The position numbers were made by a program, and so were the translations under genes. A stretch of 64,000 bases of DNA from Formosa sediminum (GTDB taxonomy: Bacteria; Bacteroidota; Bacteroidia; Flavobacteriales; Flavobacteriaceae): contig NZ_CP041637.1 of NCBI RefSeq assembly GCF_007197735.1, forward strand, positions 1,612,001 to 1,676,000, given 5' to 3'. The notes below the pieces were generated by a model that did not search any database, was not told the origin of the DNA, and saw only the letters and a list, made by a program, of their open reading frames with translations. Positions 44,423 to 54,012 of the stretch are shown in pieces (the stretch's first letter is position 1; every line of letters starts with the position of its first letter).

Positions 44423-46999
44423 TTATTTTGCATCTTCATCAATAGATGTGTTATTGTTATCGTTTTCAGAATCATCAGAATTTATATTTGTTTGCAAGGG
44501 TTCTATTAAAGTATCTTTTAAATTAAGTGCTTTCTCTTCATCTTTAAAAGGTTTTATATTTAAGTTTTTAGGGAAGTGTCTCACATTTAAATCACGTTGC
44601 GGGAACGGAATCTCAATGCCTTCTTCTTTAAATCTGTTATAGATATTTATAGATATGTCACTTTTTGTTTGTAATCCCATTTCATAATGCACCCAAAATA
44701 ACAATCTAAAATTTAAAGCACTGTCTCCAAAGTCGCTAAATAAAGCTTTGGGAGCGGGGTTGTTTAAAGTATGGGGATTTGCATTTGCTATTTCTGTAAG
44801 AATCTCTAGGACACGATTAGGATCTGAATCGTAAGAAGTTCCTATAAGTATTTCTACGCGTTTAGTGCTGTTAGAAAGCGTCCAGTTAATCAGGTCGTTA
44901 GAAATTAAATTGTTATTTGGTACAACAACCTCGGCGCCATCAAAAGTACTAATATTAGACGAGCGTATGCCTATACGGTTTACTGTGCCTAGTAAGTTAT
45001 TAACTTCTACCGTGTCGCCAGGTAAAATAGGCCGTTCAAATACTAATATTAAACCTGAGAAAAAATTAGAAATAATAGTTTGTAACCCAAATCCAATACC
45101 TAACCCTAAAGCTCCTGCCATTAAATTAAACTTGCTTAAGTCTACACCTAAAGCGCTTAATGCTAAAATAATACCAAAACCCATTATAAAATATCTTATC
45201 ACTAAAGACACAGCGGCAGGTATACCTTTTGGAAGTTTGAAAATACGCAACACACCATCGCCATCATTTATTAAAAATGAAATTATTTTAGTAAATGCGT
45301 AAGTCAGTATTAATGTAATTAAAAAACCAAGTATTCCTTCTAAAGTAAATGATAAACTACCAATTTGGTAGGGCTCTGTAATGGTATCCCTAATGGTGTC
45401 TTTCATTGGTGTTAAAACATCTAAAATGTTTAAAAAATAAATGGTCCAAATAATAGCTATTAAGTTTCTAGATACTTTTAAAGTTAGTTTTTCTACACGC
45501 CATCTATCTGCTACATCATAAGATTTTTTTACACCATAATGGCGGTTTATAATTCCTAAAGTAATGCCATTAAAAATCATTAATAAGCTATAAAAAAATG
45601 TAGTGATTATACCACTTTGTGTACATATTTTAAGAGTAATATCTGTAAGGTTGGTATATCCAAAAATGTTTGAAATAATGGAAATGGCACATAGAATATA
45701 TATAACAGGAATAATGCTTAATAAAAGTCTTCCAAACCGGTCTACATTTATTTTCTTAATTTCAGCATAAGGATTAGTATAGGAATAAAGCATATAGATG
45801 ACCATAAAAGCTTCAAATAAAATGTAAATTCTGTATAACCCCGAAGAGAACCAGATATACGATTTTATAGCATCGATAATAAAGAAAAAGATTACGAAGA
45901 AAATTATTTGCTGAAACTTTTTTTGCATGTATGGTCTAATTAAAGGCACAGCACATAAAAGTATTAGCAAGGTTGTAAAATCTATGAATAGTTTAGGCAT
46001 ATTAGAAAACATAGATTTTGATACCAATAATGATAAAAATATAATGCATACTATACTTCTAAAAACTATAATATGTTTTGCTTTTTTATGGGTTTTAGAT
46101 TTTTCTTTAAACGGAAATTTAATATAGCCATACTTTAATCGCTTAATAAAAAGTGCGATTATACAAGTAAACAATACATAAAACAGAATAAGACCTGTAT
46201 TATTCTTTAAGTATTCGTAAGTAATAGAAACATTATTTTTTATAGATTCTACATCGTCACTTTCTTTAGGTTTCTTGGTGATATTTTTAAAAGATATGTG
46301 CCAAATAGGAGCGTGTCGCTGGTAAAAAATATTGTAAACATCAGAGTTTTTTAATTTTAATAACTCTTCGGTAATTTGTTCTGTAACACTAATTTGCTGA
46401 TTGATTTTAGTTTCAAGAACCAGGTAGTAATTATTATTATTTAAAATGTTGGCCTTAGTCACTTTGGTTTTATCCCATATGGTTCTTATAGAGTTTAATA
46501 TTTCTTCTGGTGCACTTGTATTTAGGGCATTTTGGTAACTTAATTCCCAGATTTTTTCTTTTTTGGTAATGTCACTTATATATCTCGAATTTTTTACTTG
46601 TTGGTTATTTACACTTGTTTGCCAATTGTTTAGAGTTATTTTGTAACCATTCCATTTTGTAATAAGATTGTTTATTTTTTGAAGATTTGGACTAGCCTTC
46701 ATAAAATTTTCGGCAGCATCAGATTCCTGTAAAATAAACTGATAATGATTCGCGTATAAAGAGTCTATTTTTACAATACTAGCTGGTACCTGAATTTTTT
46801 TCTGAATTAATTTAAGTTCGCTATTCGCGTTGTCAAGCTCTCTTACTAAATTCACAGAAGTTATTGCTTGTATTTGATTTACAGTAGTAGTATCAATACT
46901 CTTGTCTGTTTCATTAATTACACTAGTTTGCGAATAAGTGGTAAAAAATGAAGCAAAAAGCAGTAAGAATATAAGTTGTTTAAAGCTTCTCGGATTCAT
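44423..46999 (-). CDS. Large mechanosensitive ion channel of the MscS family
   Basis: 858 residues. A signal peptide (about 1-23) and a helical periplasmic region (about 25-250) precede around ten membrane helices. The pore and MscS beta domain lie at about 610-790: GALGLGIGFGLQTIISNFFSGLILVFERP is the TM3-to-beta-domain signature, then GDTVEVNNLLGTV and VVVPNNNLISNDLINW. The C-terminal tail is acidic (DDSENDNNNTSIDEDAK). Opens under membrane tension to release osmolytes on hypo-osmotic shock. The extended N-terminus makes it similar in plan to MscK/MscM. Monocistronic; the PaiB-like gene lies 46 bases upstream on the same strand. Confidence 0.93.
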   Translation of the reverse strand: MNPRSFKQLIFLLLFASFFTTYSQTSVINETDKSIDTTTVNQIQAITSVNLVRELDNANSELKLIQKKIQVPASIVKIDSLYANHYQFILQESDAAENFMKASPNLQKINNLITKWNGYKITLNNWQTSVNNQQVKNSRYISDITKKEKIWELSYQNALNTSAPEEILNSIRTIWDKTKVTKANILNNNNYYLVLETKINQQISVTEQITEELLKLKNSDVYNIFYQRHAPIWHISFKNITKKPKESDDVESIKNNVSITYEYLKNNTGLILFYVLFTCIIALFIKRLKYGYIKFPFKEKSKTHKKAKHIIVFRSIVCIIFLSLLVSKSMFSNMPKLFIDFTTLLILLCAVPLIRPYMQKKFQQIIFFVIFFFIIDAIKSYIWFSSGLYRIYILFEAFMVIYMLYSYTNPYAEIKKINVDRFGRLLLSIIPVIYILCAISIISNIFGYTNLTDITLKICTQSGIITTFFYSLLMIFNGITLGIINRHYGVKKSYDVADRWRVEKLTLKVSRNLIAIIWTIYFLNILDVLTPMKDTIRDTITEPYQIGSLSFTLEGILGFLITLILTYAFTKIISFLINDGDGVLRIFKLPKGIPAAVSLVIRYFIMGFGIILALSALGVDLSKFNLMAGALGLGIGFGLQTIISNFFSGLILVFERPILPGDTVEVNNLLGTVNRIGIRSSNISTFDGAEVVVPNNNLISNDLINWTLSNSTKRVEILIGTSYDSDPNRVLEILTEIANANPHTLNNPAPKALFSDFGDSALNFRLLFWVHYEMGLQTKSDISINIYNRFKEEGIEIPFPQRDLNVRHFPKNLNIKPFKDEEKALNLKDTLIEPLQTNINSDDSENDNNNTSIDEDAK

Positions 47000-47045
47000 A
47001 TAAAAATAAATTAAGGCAATGTATTTAGATTTTATGGCTTACCAT

Positions 47046-47636
47046 TTAATAGAGGTGATCTAAAAAGGGTTTAATAGATGTTTTTTGGCTTAAAATTAAT
47101 TGTTGTTTTGTTAATTCTCGAACCTCTTCACTGTTGTTTTGTGAGAGTTTAAATTTTCCTTCCCATTGTAAAATGTCTATTTCAAAACCCATAACATAGT
47201 TTATAAATTTTTCCATTTTAGGATTGTTAAAATCTAAAAGATAAGAGTTTTCTGGGGCTTCTAAAAATGCAGTCATATCTACCATACTTTGTTTAATTGC
47301 ATTTTCATTTTTAATTTCAGAAACCGTACCTTGAAGATGTACTTTTATATAATTCCAAGTAGGAAGTTCTTTTGCGCCTAATAGACTTGGTGAAATGTAG
47401 CAGTCCGGGCCAGAAAAAATTACTGTAACGGCCTTGCCTTCTCGTAATAAATTGGCATGAGGATTCTGTTTGTCTATATGGCCAATTAATTTTTTAGATT
47501 TATAAATTAAAGGTAAATGCGTAATAATAGGGGTGTTATTCTCTACAGAAATTATAGTGGCAAGAGGGTATTGTTTTATAACTTCTAGTAAGTGTGATGT
47601 CTTAGAATCTTGATATATTTTAGGTGGATAGCTCAA
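47046..47636 (-). CDS. PaiB-family FMN-binding protein
   Basis: 196 residues of the FMN_bind_2 / PaiB family, split-barrel flavin-binding fold: SYPPKIYQ at the N-terminus, IISVENNTPIITHLPLIY, IGHIDKQNPHA, PDCYISPSLL, TWNYIKVHLQG and the C-terminal KFKLSQN segment. In Bacillus PaiB is linked to repression of protease and sporulation genes, but family members elsewhere have no proven regulatory function, so the regulator name should be taken lightly. The start is a TTG at 47636; no ATG lies in frame nearby. The gene follows DUF1569 by 16 bases. Confidence 0.88.
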   Translation of the reverse strand: MSYPPKIYQDSKTSHLLEVIKQYPLATIISVENNTPIITHLPLIYKSKKLIGHIDKQNPHANLLREGKAVTVIFSGPDCYISPSLLGAKELPTWNYIKVHLQGTVSEIKNENAIKQSMVDMTAFLEAPENSYLLDFNNPKMEKFINYVMGFEIDILQWEGKFKLSQNNSEEVRELTKQQLILSQKTSIKPFLDHLY

Positions 47637-47652
47637 CAGATTAAAAATTTAG

Positions 47653-48105
47653 TTAGACATTAAATTGGGTGAGATGATGATCTAAATGTTTGTATTGCAT
47701 CTGTCCCCATTGTTGTGGTGTAAAGTAACCAAAAAGCGGATGATTTGGCCATGTTTTAACTTCAGATTTTTTTGAAAATTCTTCAATTAATTGAATTAAT
47801 TTTTCCTGTTCTGTTTGAAATACTTGTGGCGATGTAATTATAAATTCTTTAGCTGTAGGTAAATTGTGTTTCCACGGTTTATCATTGTATAAAGAAGATT
47901 TAAAGAACGAAAATATAGTTTTCTGAATGAAACCTATTTTAGTGTTTAATTTTTCATGACCTAGAGCAATATTTAGGGGACCTTGGCAATGTTTTAACAT
48001 CTGAGCAACATCCATTTTTCCCCATTGTGCAGTCGTATTTTCATTAAGTTGCTTTAAGCGTTCTACAATAGTAAGGGTCTCTTTCGTGTTAAATAAAGTG
48101 TTCAT
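47653..48105 (-). CDS. DUF1569 (DinB-like superfamily) protein
   Basis: 150 residues from the ATG at 48105. The frame is open to 48183, but that would overlap the divergent radC start at 48156, so the later ATG is chosen. DUF1569 belongs to the four-helix DinB/YfiT fold; expected metal-ligand histidines are present in MLKHCQGPL, HPLFGYFTPQQWGQ and YKHLDHHL. Cytosolic, with no signal peptide. Family members are thought to be metal-dependent enzymes acting on thiols, but none close to this has a known substrate. Operon partner of the PaiB-like gene. Confidence 0.87.
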   Translation of the reverse strand: MNTLFNTKETLTIVERLKQLNENTTAQWGKMDVAQMLKHCQGPLNIALGHEKLNTKIGFIQKTIFSFFKSSLYNDKPWKHNLPTAKEFIITSPQVFQTEQEKLIQLIEEFSKKSEVKTWPNHPLFGYFTPQQWGQMQYKHLDHHLTQFNV

Positions 48106-48155
48106 TTTCAGTGGTTTTAATTGTTTTGGAAATTTACAATATTTATATTTAGGGT

Positions 48156-48854
48156 ATGTCAGAAAAAAAGAACTCATTTTCAATCAAAAATTGGTCACAA
48201 GATGATCAGCCTAGAGAAAAATTACTTTACAAAGGGCAAGCCACTTTAAGTAATGCCGAACTTGTTGCAATATTAATAGGCAGCGGTAATAAATCTGAAA
48301 GCGCTGTAGATTTAACTAAACGTATTCTTGCAAGTGTAGATCATAATTTAAGCGCTTTAGGAAAATTGTCTATAAAACAATTAATGACTTTTAACGGTAT
48401 TGGAGAAGCAAAAGCAGTAACTATTGCTGCAGCTATGGAATTGGGTAGAAGACGAAGAGGAGAAGATATTATAAAATTAGATAAAATTACATCATCTGCC
48501 TCTGTGTTTGAAGTGATGCAACCCCTTTTAGGTGAATTGCCACATGAAGAATTTTGGATTATTTATTTAAATAATTCAAATACCATTTTACAAAAACAGC
48601 AGTTAAGCAAAGGCGGAATTACTGGAACATTGGTAGATGTGCGTTTAACATTAAAAAAAGCTTTAGAGTTAGGTGCAACCGCACTTATATTGGTACATAA
48701 TCATCCGTCTGGGAATTTAAAACCAAGTGTAGCAGATAAGCAAATTACTCAAAAATTAAAAATAGCAGCCTCAAGTTTAGACATAAAAGTGTTAGACCAT
48801 GTTATCGTAACCGAGCATTCTTATTTTAGTTTTGCAGATGAAAACGAGATGTAG
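48156..48854 (+). CDS. radC: RadC family JAMM-domain protein
   Basis: 232 residues: helix-hairpin-helix-like N-terminus (about 15-95, SNAELVAILIGSG and FNGIGEAKAVTIAAAMELGRR) and the RadC JAMM domain with H181-x-H183 and D194 (HNHPSGNLKPSVAD), so a metal-dependent hydrolase site is complete. RadC proteins were named for a supposed DNA repair role that has since been doubted; the true substrate is unknown. A TATATTTA box lies 5 bases before the ATG. Confidence 0.94.
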   Translation: MSEKKNSFSIKNWSQDDQPREKLLYKGQATLSNAELVAILIGSGNKSESAVDLTKRILASVDHNLSALGKLSIKQLMTFNGIGEAKAVTIAAAMELGRRRRGEDIIKLDKITSSASVFEVMQPLLGELPHEEFWIIYLNNSNTILQKQQLSKGGITGTLVDVRLTLKKALELGATALILVHNHPSGNLKPSVADKQITQKLKIAASSLDIKVLDHVIVTEHSYFSFADENEM

Positions 48855-48924
48855 TATGCTTTAACACGACTTATCTGTATTCTTTACTGTAAAATCATTA
48901 CTTTTATTACTTTAAAAACAATGT

Positions 48925-50229
48925 GTGCTTTTAGTATATACTCATAAAATAACTCCACGTATAAAATTTACGTTTAAACATCTCTGTACCAGAATTCTTG
49001 GTATTCCAGTGTCGTTTACAACTAAAATAGAAACATTTATTGCTCATGATAGCTTTAAAATGTCTTATACTAAACAGCCTTTAGGAAAAGAAATTTTTAT
49101 AAGAAGCCACGATTTGTTGTTTGAGCAAGGATTATCAGATCCAGATTTAAATATTACAAATTGGGGTGATACTAAATGTTTCTTTTTTAATGGTGATAAA
49201 AGTGCTTTGCCTTACGATATTTTCGCTGCATCTTTTTATCTATTAAGTAGGTATGAAGAGTATTTACCACACGTTAAAGATGAATTTGGACGGTATGTTG
49301 CAAAAGAAAGTTTGGCCTACAAATACAAATTTTTAAATCAGCCAGTTGTAGATATTTGGGCATATAAATTTAAGGCTGTGTTGGAGCAGCATTATCCAGA
49401 TCATGAGTTTAAAACACGTAAATACAGTATAAAGCCAGTTATAGATGTGCCATCTCCTTACGATTTTAGATTAAAAGGGTTAATGCGTACGTTTGGAGGG
49501 ACACTAAAAGATCTTTTTGCATTTCGTTTTAAGCGCTTGTATTACAGGTATGTTGTATTGTTTAATCTTAAGCGCGATCCTTACGATACTTTTAAATATA
49601 TTTTAAATAAGCAAAAGCAATCTAAAGATCGATTTCATTTTTTCTTTTTAATAGGAGACTATTCAACTTACGATAAAGGTATAAGTGTACATCGGAAAGA
49701 TTTTGTGTCTCTTATAAAATCTGTAGCAGATTACTGTGTTGTAGGCTTAAAAGTTTCCTTTTTTGCTATAGAAAATAAAAATGTACTTAACGAAGAACAT
49801 AAGCGTATGGAAAGTATAATTAATACTTCCCTATTAGAAAGTCGTAATTCATTTTCTAAATTAAATTTACCCGATTTATATCGCAATTTAGTCGAGTTGG
49901 AAGTACAAGAAGATTATACCATGGGGTATGTAAACGAATTAGGATTTAGAGCAGGAACTTGTACCCCTTTTTTCTTTTACGATTTAGATTACGAAGTGCA
50001 AACCCCACTGCGCATAAATTCTTATCATGTAATAGACTCGGCATTGTTAAAATATTCGTCTTTATTAGATAAAAAAGAAAAGCTTCAACACATTATTAAT
50101 CAAGTAAAGCAAGTAAATGGGGAGTTTGTTCCTGTTTTTCATAATTACACTTTTAGCGGGCATGGCCGTTGGAAAGATTTTAAAGAATTATTCAATATTA
50201 TTTTAGACTCTACAGATCATGATAAATAA
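48925..50229 (+). CDS. Polysaccharide-deacetylase-like protein with DUF7033 N-terminus
   Basis: 434 residues. The start is a GTG at 48925: a stop lies four codons upstream in frame. The N-terminal ~110 residues (LLVYTHKITPRIKFTFKHL, LPYDIFAASFYLLSRYEEY) fit the DUF7033 domain found in front of deacetylase domains in Bacteroidota. From about 170 onward a NodB-like beta/alpha barrel is suggested (VIDVPSPYDFR, FHFFFLIGDYSTYDKGISVH, ELGFRAGTCTPFFFYDL), but the metal-binding DD/HxxxH set of active deacetylases is not complete by eye. It overlaps the YjjG-like gene by 11 bases. Possibly acts on capsular polysaccharide. Confidence 0.75.
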   Translation: MLLVYTHKITPRIKFTFKHLCTRILGIPVSFTTKIETFIAHDSFKMSYTKQPLGKEIFIRSHDLLFEQGLSDPDLNITNWGDTKCFFFNGDKSALPYDIFAASFYLLSRYEEYLPHVKDEFGRYVAKESLAYKYKFLNQPVVDIWAYKFKAVLEQHYPDHEFKTRKYSIKPVIDVPSPYDFRLKGLMRTFGGTLKDLFAFRFKRLYYRYVVLFNLKRDPYDTFKYILNKQKQSKDRFHFFFLIGDYSTYDKGISVHRKDFVSLIKSVADYCVVGLKVSFFAIENKNVLNEEHKRMESIINTSLLESRNSFSKLNLPDLYRNLVELEVQEDYTMGYVNELGFRAGTCTPFFFYDLDYEVQTPLRINSYHVIDSALLKYSSLLDKKEKLQHIINQVKQVNGEFVPVFHNYTFSGHGRWKDFKELFNIILDSTDHDK

Positions 50230-50905
50230 TATAAAAGATGTGTTTTTTGATTTAGATCATACCCTTTGGGATTTTGAAAAAAACTCTTCCTTAACGTTTA
50301 AAAAAATATTTGAAGTCAATCAATTAGATATAGATTTAGAGGTGTTCTTAGAAACTTATGTGCCTGTGAATTTGAATTATTGGAGTAAGTTTAGAAATGG
50401 TGAAGTAGATAAAGATGCTTTGCGATTTGGTAGACTTAATGATACTTTTGAAGCTTTAAAACGTCCTGTTAAATCCGATTTGGTTTATAAATTGTCTGAT
50501 GATTATATCGCGTATTTATCTTCATTTAATCATTTGTTTGAAGATACTATTACAGTACTAAATTACTTACAAACCAAGTATGATTTACATATTATTACTA
50601 ACGGCTTTCAAGACGTACAACATTCTAAATTAATAAGCTCTAATATTAATCATTACTTTAAAACAGTAACTAATTCTGAACAAGCCGGTGTAAAAAAACC
50701 GCATCCTAATATTTTTAATTTTGCTTTAAATCAAGCAAATGCAGAAGTAGAAACAAGTATTATGATAGGTGATAATCTCGAAGCAGATATTCTTGGGGCT
50801 AAAAATGTTGGTCTTAAAGCAATTTATTTTAATCAAATACCGTTAACAAGTCATCCAAATATTACACAAATAAGTAAATTAATAGAATTAAAAACCTATT
50901 TGTAA
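50219..50905 (+). CDS. YjjG-type HAD nucleotidase
   Basis: 228 residues of HAD subfamily I, with the YjjG pattern: FFDLDHTLWDF (nucleophile D11, acid D13), a helical cap, ITNGFQDVQHSKL (motif II), GVKKPHPNIF (motif III) and MIGDNLEADILGA (motif IV). YjjG-like enzymes dephosphorylate noncanonical pyrimidine nucleotides such as dUMP or 5-halo-UMP as house-cleaning; the activity here is inferred from the subfamily. Overlaps the preceding gene by 11 bases and precedes the secreted 245-residue protein by 33 bases. Confidence 0.88.
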   Translation: MINNIKDVFFDLDHTLWDFEKNSSLTFKKIFEVNQLDIDLEVFLETYVPVNLNYWSKFRNGEVDKDALRFGRLNDTFEALKRPVKSDLVYKLSDDYIAYLSSFNHLFEDTITVLNYLQTKYDLHIITNGFQDVQHSKLISSNINHYFKTVTNSEQAGVKKPHPNIFNFALNQANAEVETSIMIGDNLEADILGAKNVGLKAIYFNQIPLTSHPNITQISKLIELKTYL

Positions 50906-50938
50906 AACTTAATTACCTTTACAAAAATTATTAAACTC

Positions 50939-51676
50939 ATGAAAAAATTATTCTTACTGATGTTTGTAAGTGTTTGTTTTAGTACTATGGCACAAACAAA
51001 TTTAAATGCTTATAAATATGTGATAGTTCCTGAAACTTTCGACTTTTTAAAGAAACCAAATCTTTACCAAATGAATGCTCTTACCCAGTTTTTGTTAGAA
51101 AAAGAAGGGTTTATTGCTATTATGGAAAATGCTACTATGCCAGAAGATTTAAACGCTAATGGGTGTTTAGCCTTACGTGTAAATGTACTTAACGAATCGG
51201 GTATGTTCACCACTAAGTTAAAAGTAGTATTAAAAGATTGTAAAGGGTCTGTTGTTTTTGAAAGTGATTTGGGAACAACCAAAGAAAAAGAATATAAAAA
51301 AGCATATCAATTGGCTTTACGTGACGCATTTAAATCTTTTGAAGATATAAATTATGAATATAAACCAGCAGCAGTAGCTAACGTTGTAGCACCTGTTACA
51401 GCTACAGCAGAAACAGCAGCTGTAACATCAAATACGGTAACTTCAGAAGCTGTTAAGCCAGTATCCGATGTATTATATGCGCAAGCTATAACTAATGGTT
51501 ACCAATTAGTAGATAGTACACCTAAAGTGGTTTATATATTAAAGGAAACAAATATTAAAGATGTATTCTTAGTACAAGGAAAACAAGCTACCGTACGTAA
51601 ATTAGGAGATCAATGGGTCTTAGAATTTTACGAAGGTGAAACCTTAAAACAGTCCACACTTAATATTAAATTTTAA
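50939..51676 (+). CDS. Secreted hypothetical protein, conserved Bacteroidota type
   Basis: 245 residues with a signal peptide (about 1-18, ending STMAQ). The N-terminal half (about 20-145) is a mixed alpha/beta domain (KYVIVPETFDFLKKPNLYQMNALTQFLLEKEGF) similar in layout to small periplasmic proteins of unknown role in flavobacteria. An alanine/threonine/valine-rich linker (about 140-172) joins it to a C-terminal beta domain (about 178-245). No catalytic motif is visible. A TACCTTTA box lies 17 bases upstream. The stop overlaps that of the convergent rarA by four bases. Confidence 0.75.
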   Translation: MKKLFLLMFVSVCFSTMAQTNLNAYKYVIVPETFDFLKKPNLYQMNALTQFLLEKEGFIAIMENATMPEDLNANGCLALRVNVLNESGMFTTKLKVVLKDCKGSVVFESDLGTTKEKEYKKAYQLALRDAFKSFEDINYEYKPAAVANVVAPVTATAETAAVTSNTVTSEAVKPVSDVLYAQAITNGYQLVDSTPKVVYILKETNIKDVFLVQGKQATVRKLGDQWVLEFYEGETLKQSTLNIKF

Positions 51677-52950
51677 TAACCATATTTAGTTTTCCAGCGT
51701 TGCTTTAAAAAGTTTCGGTCGGATTGCTCTCTAGCATTAGCACCAGGTTCATAGAGCTTGGTGTTTTTTATTTCTTCTGGTAAAAATTCTTGTTCTGCAA
51801 AATTATTGGCATAACTATGTGCGTATTTGTAATCTTCGCCGTATCCTAACTCTTTCATAAGTTTAGTAGGCGCATTTCTTATTCCTAAAGGGACAGATAA
51901 ATCTCCAGTAGCTCTTACTAACTGTTGGGCTTTACCAATAGCTTCGTATGCAGAATTGCTTTTTGGCGAACAGGCAAGATAAGTGGTACACTGGCTTAAG
52001 GTTATTCTAGACTCCGGATAACCAATTGCAGACACCGCCTGAAATGTATTATTTGCAATGACTAAAGCCGTAGGATTTGCATTTCCAATATCTTCACTCG
52101 CTAAAATTAATAACCTACGCGCAATAAATTTTACATCTTCTCCGCCTTCAATCATGCGTGCTAAATAATAGACAGCAGCATTAGGGTCGCTTCCACGAAT
52201 AGACTTTATAAAGGCAGAAATAATGTCGTAATGTTGCTCTCCAGTTTTATCATAGCGAACTGTGTTATTTTGTACTTTTTCTAATACAATGTCGTCTGTA
52301 ATTACAATGGTATCATCTTCAAACGTATTGATAAGAAGTTCAAAAATATTTAAAAGTTTTCTTCCATCTCCACCAGAAAGACGCAATAAAGCGGCTGTTT
52401 CTTTTAGTTGTATGCTTTTTTTAGCTAATATAGAATCTGTGTTTATAGCGCGCTTTAAGAGTTGTTCTAAGTCATTTTTATCAAATGCTTTCAAAATATA
52501 AACTTGGCAGCGAGAGAGTAGGGCAGGAATAACTTCAAAACTAGGATTTTCTGTAGTTGCTCCAATTAAAGTAACCCAACCTTTTTCTACGGCTTGCAAT
52601 AACGAGTCTTGTTGCGACTTGCTAAACCTATGAATTTCGTCAATAAACAAAATGGGGTTTTTTGTAGTAAATAAACCACCACTTTGCTTAGCCTTATCTA
52701 TAACATCACGAATGTCTTTAACACCAGAATTTATGGCACTTAAAGTGTAAAAAGGTCTGCCAGATTGTGTAGCAATAATATTTGCTAAAGTGGTTTTACC
52801 TGTTCCTGGAGGTCCCCAAAATATCATAGATGAAATTAAACCTTGTTTTAATTGTATTCGCAAAGGCCCCTGAGGCCCTACAAGGTGTGTTTGACTAATA
52901 TAATCGTCTAAAGTTTCGGGACGTAAGCGTTCTGCTAAAGGTGCGTTCAT
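51673..52950 (-). CDS. rarA: Replication-associated recombination protein A (AAA+ ATPase)
   Basis: 425 residues of the RarA/MgsA/WRNIP1 family, which acts at stalled replication forks with RecA and SSB. Walker [15 protein letters not shown], Walker [16 protein letters not shown], sensor 1 [12 protein letters not shown], and the C-terminal tetramerisation region ([19 protein letters not shown] and [22 protein letters not shown]) are complete. [10 protein letters not shown] at the N-terminus is typical. Monocistronic, convergent with the secreted-protein gene. Confidence 0.96.
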   Translation of the reverse strand: MNAPLAERLRPETLDDYISQTHLVGPQGPLRIQLKQGLISSMIFWGPPGTGKTTLANIIATQSGRPFYTLSAINSGVKDIRDVIDKAKQSGGLFTTKNPILFIDEIHRFSKSQQDSLLQAVEKGWVTLIGATTENPSFEVIPALLSRCQVYILKAFDKNDLEQLLKRAINTDSILAKKSIQLKETAALLRLSGGDGRKLLNIFELLINTFEDDTIVITDDIVLEKVQNNTVRYDKTGEQHYDIISAFIKSIRGSDPNAAVYYLARMIEGGEDVKFIARRLLILASEDIGNANPTALVIANNTFQAVSAIGYPESRITLSQCTTYLACSPKSNSAYEAIGKAQQLVRATGDLSVPLGIRNAPTKLMKELGYGEDYKYAHSYANNFAEQEFLPEEIKNTKLYEPGANAREQSDRNFLKQRWKTKYGY

Positions 52951-53057
52951 ATTGTAAAATTACTTATTTTTTAATGTTTTAAAATATATACCGACTGACA
53001 TTTTATCATTTCAACTATAAATGGTTTACAATTTGATAATTTAATTAAAAATAGGAT

Positions 53058-53825
53058 ATGAAGGCACAAGAACATTTTAAATTCTCTAATGGCGTAATAG
53101 CCTATCCTTTAGCCTTTGTTTTATTGCTTTGGTATGTGTTTTGGTTTGAGGTAGAAACCCATAGTTTTTTTAATGCTCATGGTATTTACCCGCGGACATT
53201 ATCTGGTTTGCAAGGTGTTTTATTTAGTCCGTTTATTCATTCAGGAATATCTCATCTTTACCATAATTCTATCCCTTTATTTGTGCTTAGTATGGCGCTA
53301 TTTTATTTTTATAGACCCATTGCATGGCAAGTGTTAGGGTATGGCATTCTAGTATCAGGATTTTTAACTTGGTGTATTGGTAGGCCTTCTTACCATATTG
53401 GAGCCAGTGGTTTAATTTATGTCTTAGTAAGTTTTATATTTTTTAAAGGTGTTTTTGCTAAACATTATAGACTTGTTGCATTATCTCTTTTGGTGGTGTT
53501 CTTGTATGGGAGTATGATTTGGTATGTTTTACCTGTAAAAGAGGGAGTGTCTTGGGAAGGTCATTTGTCGGGTTTAATAACAGGTTTTTTATTTGCTTTA
53601 ATATTTAAAAAATCAATAGCGAAGCCTAAACAATTTGCTTGGGAAAAAGATGATTATAATGAAGCAGATGATGCATTTTTAAAACATTTTGATGCTGATG
53701 GGAATTTTATAGAACATATAACAATTGATGAGAAAGAGGAGGAATTAGAAAAAGATGAAACACACGCGTTAAAACAAAAAATTACGTATCGCTACATCTT
53801 TAAAGAAAATACAGAAGCGGATTAG
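53058..53825 (+). CDS. Rhomboid family intramembrane serine protease
   Basis: 255 residues with about six membrane helices. The catalytic serine S117 (HIGASGLIY, GxSG motif) and histidine H169 (WEGHLSGLI) are both present, along with the HLYHN segment before helix 2, so activity is expected. A 60-residue acidic cytosolic tail (DEKEEELEKDETHAL) follows the last helix. Cleaves membrane proteins in the bilayer; the substrate is unknown. Divergent from rarA and convergent with the susD gene. Confidence 0.92.
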   Translation: MKAQEHFKFSNGVIAYPLAFVLLLWYVFWFEVETHSFFNAHGIYPRTLSGLQGVLFSPFIHSGISHLYHNSIPLFVLSMALFYFYRPIAWQVLGYGILVSGFLTWCIGRPSYHIGASGLIYVLVSFIFFKGVFAKHYRLVALSLLVVFLYGSMIWYVLPVKEGVSWEGHLSGLITGFLFALIFKKSIAKPKQFAWEKDDYNEADDAFLKHFDADGNFIEHITIDEKEEELEKDETHALKQKITYRYIFKENTEAD

Positions 53826-53855
53826 TGCATAAGAGTTTTGTAAAGGAGCAAAAAA

Positions 53856-53877
53856 AACCACCTCGTGAGAGGTGGTT
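53856..53877 (-). terminator. Terminator downstream of the first susCD operon
   Basis: 9-bp stem AACCACCTC (53856-53864) with GAGGTGGTT (53869-53877) and GTGA loop, followed on the minus strand by a run of seven or more T. It is about 135 bases past the susD stop (54013); on the plus strand there is no T run, so it serves the minus strand. Confidence 0.75.
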
Positions 53878-54012
53878 CTAATATTCAATGACTAATTAAA
53901 TATTACTAAGTGTAGAACTTTAAAAATTAATTTTTCTGTTCTCCACGGGTGAAGCATTTGTTTTTACTTCTGAAAAAACTAAGTTGTATTAAGTAAGAGG
54001 TTATAATGTGTT

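Noticed and set aside
48106-48183. Longer DUF1569 protein starting at 48183
   Set aside because: It would overlap the divergent radC start and its promoter; the domain begins at the ATG at 48105.
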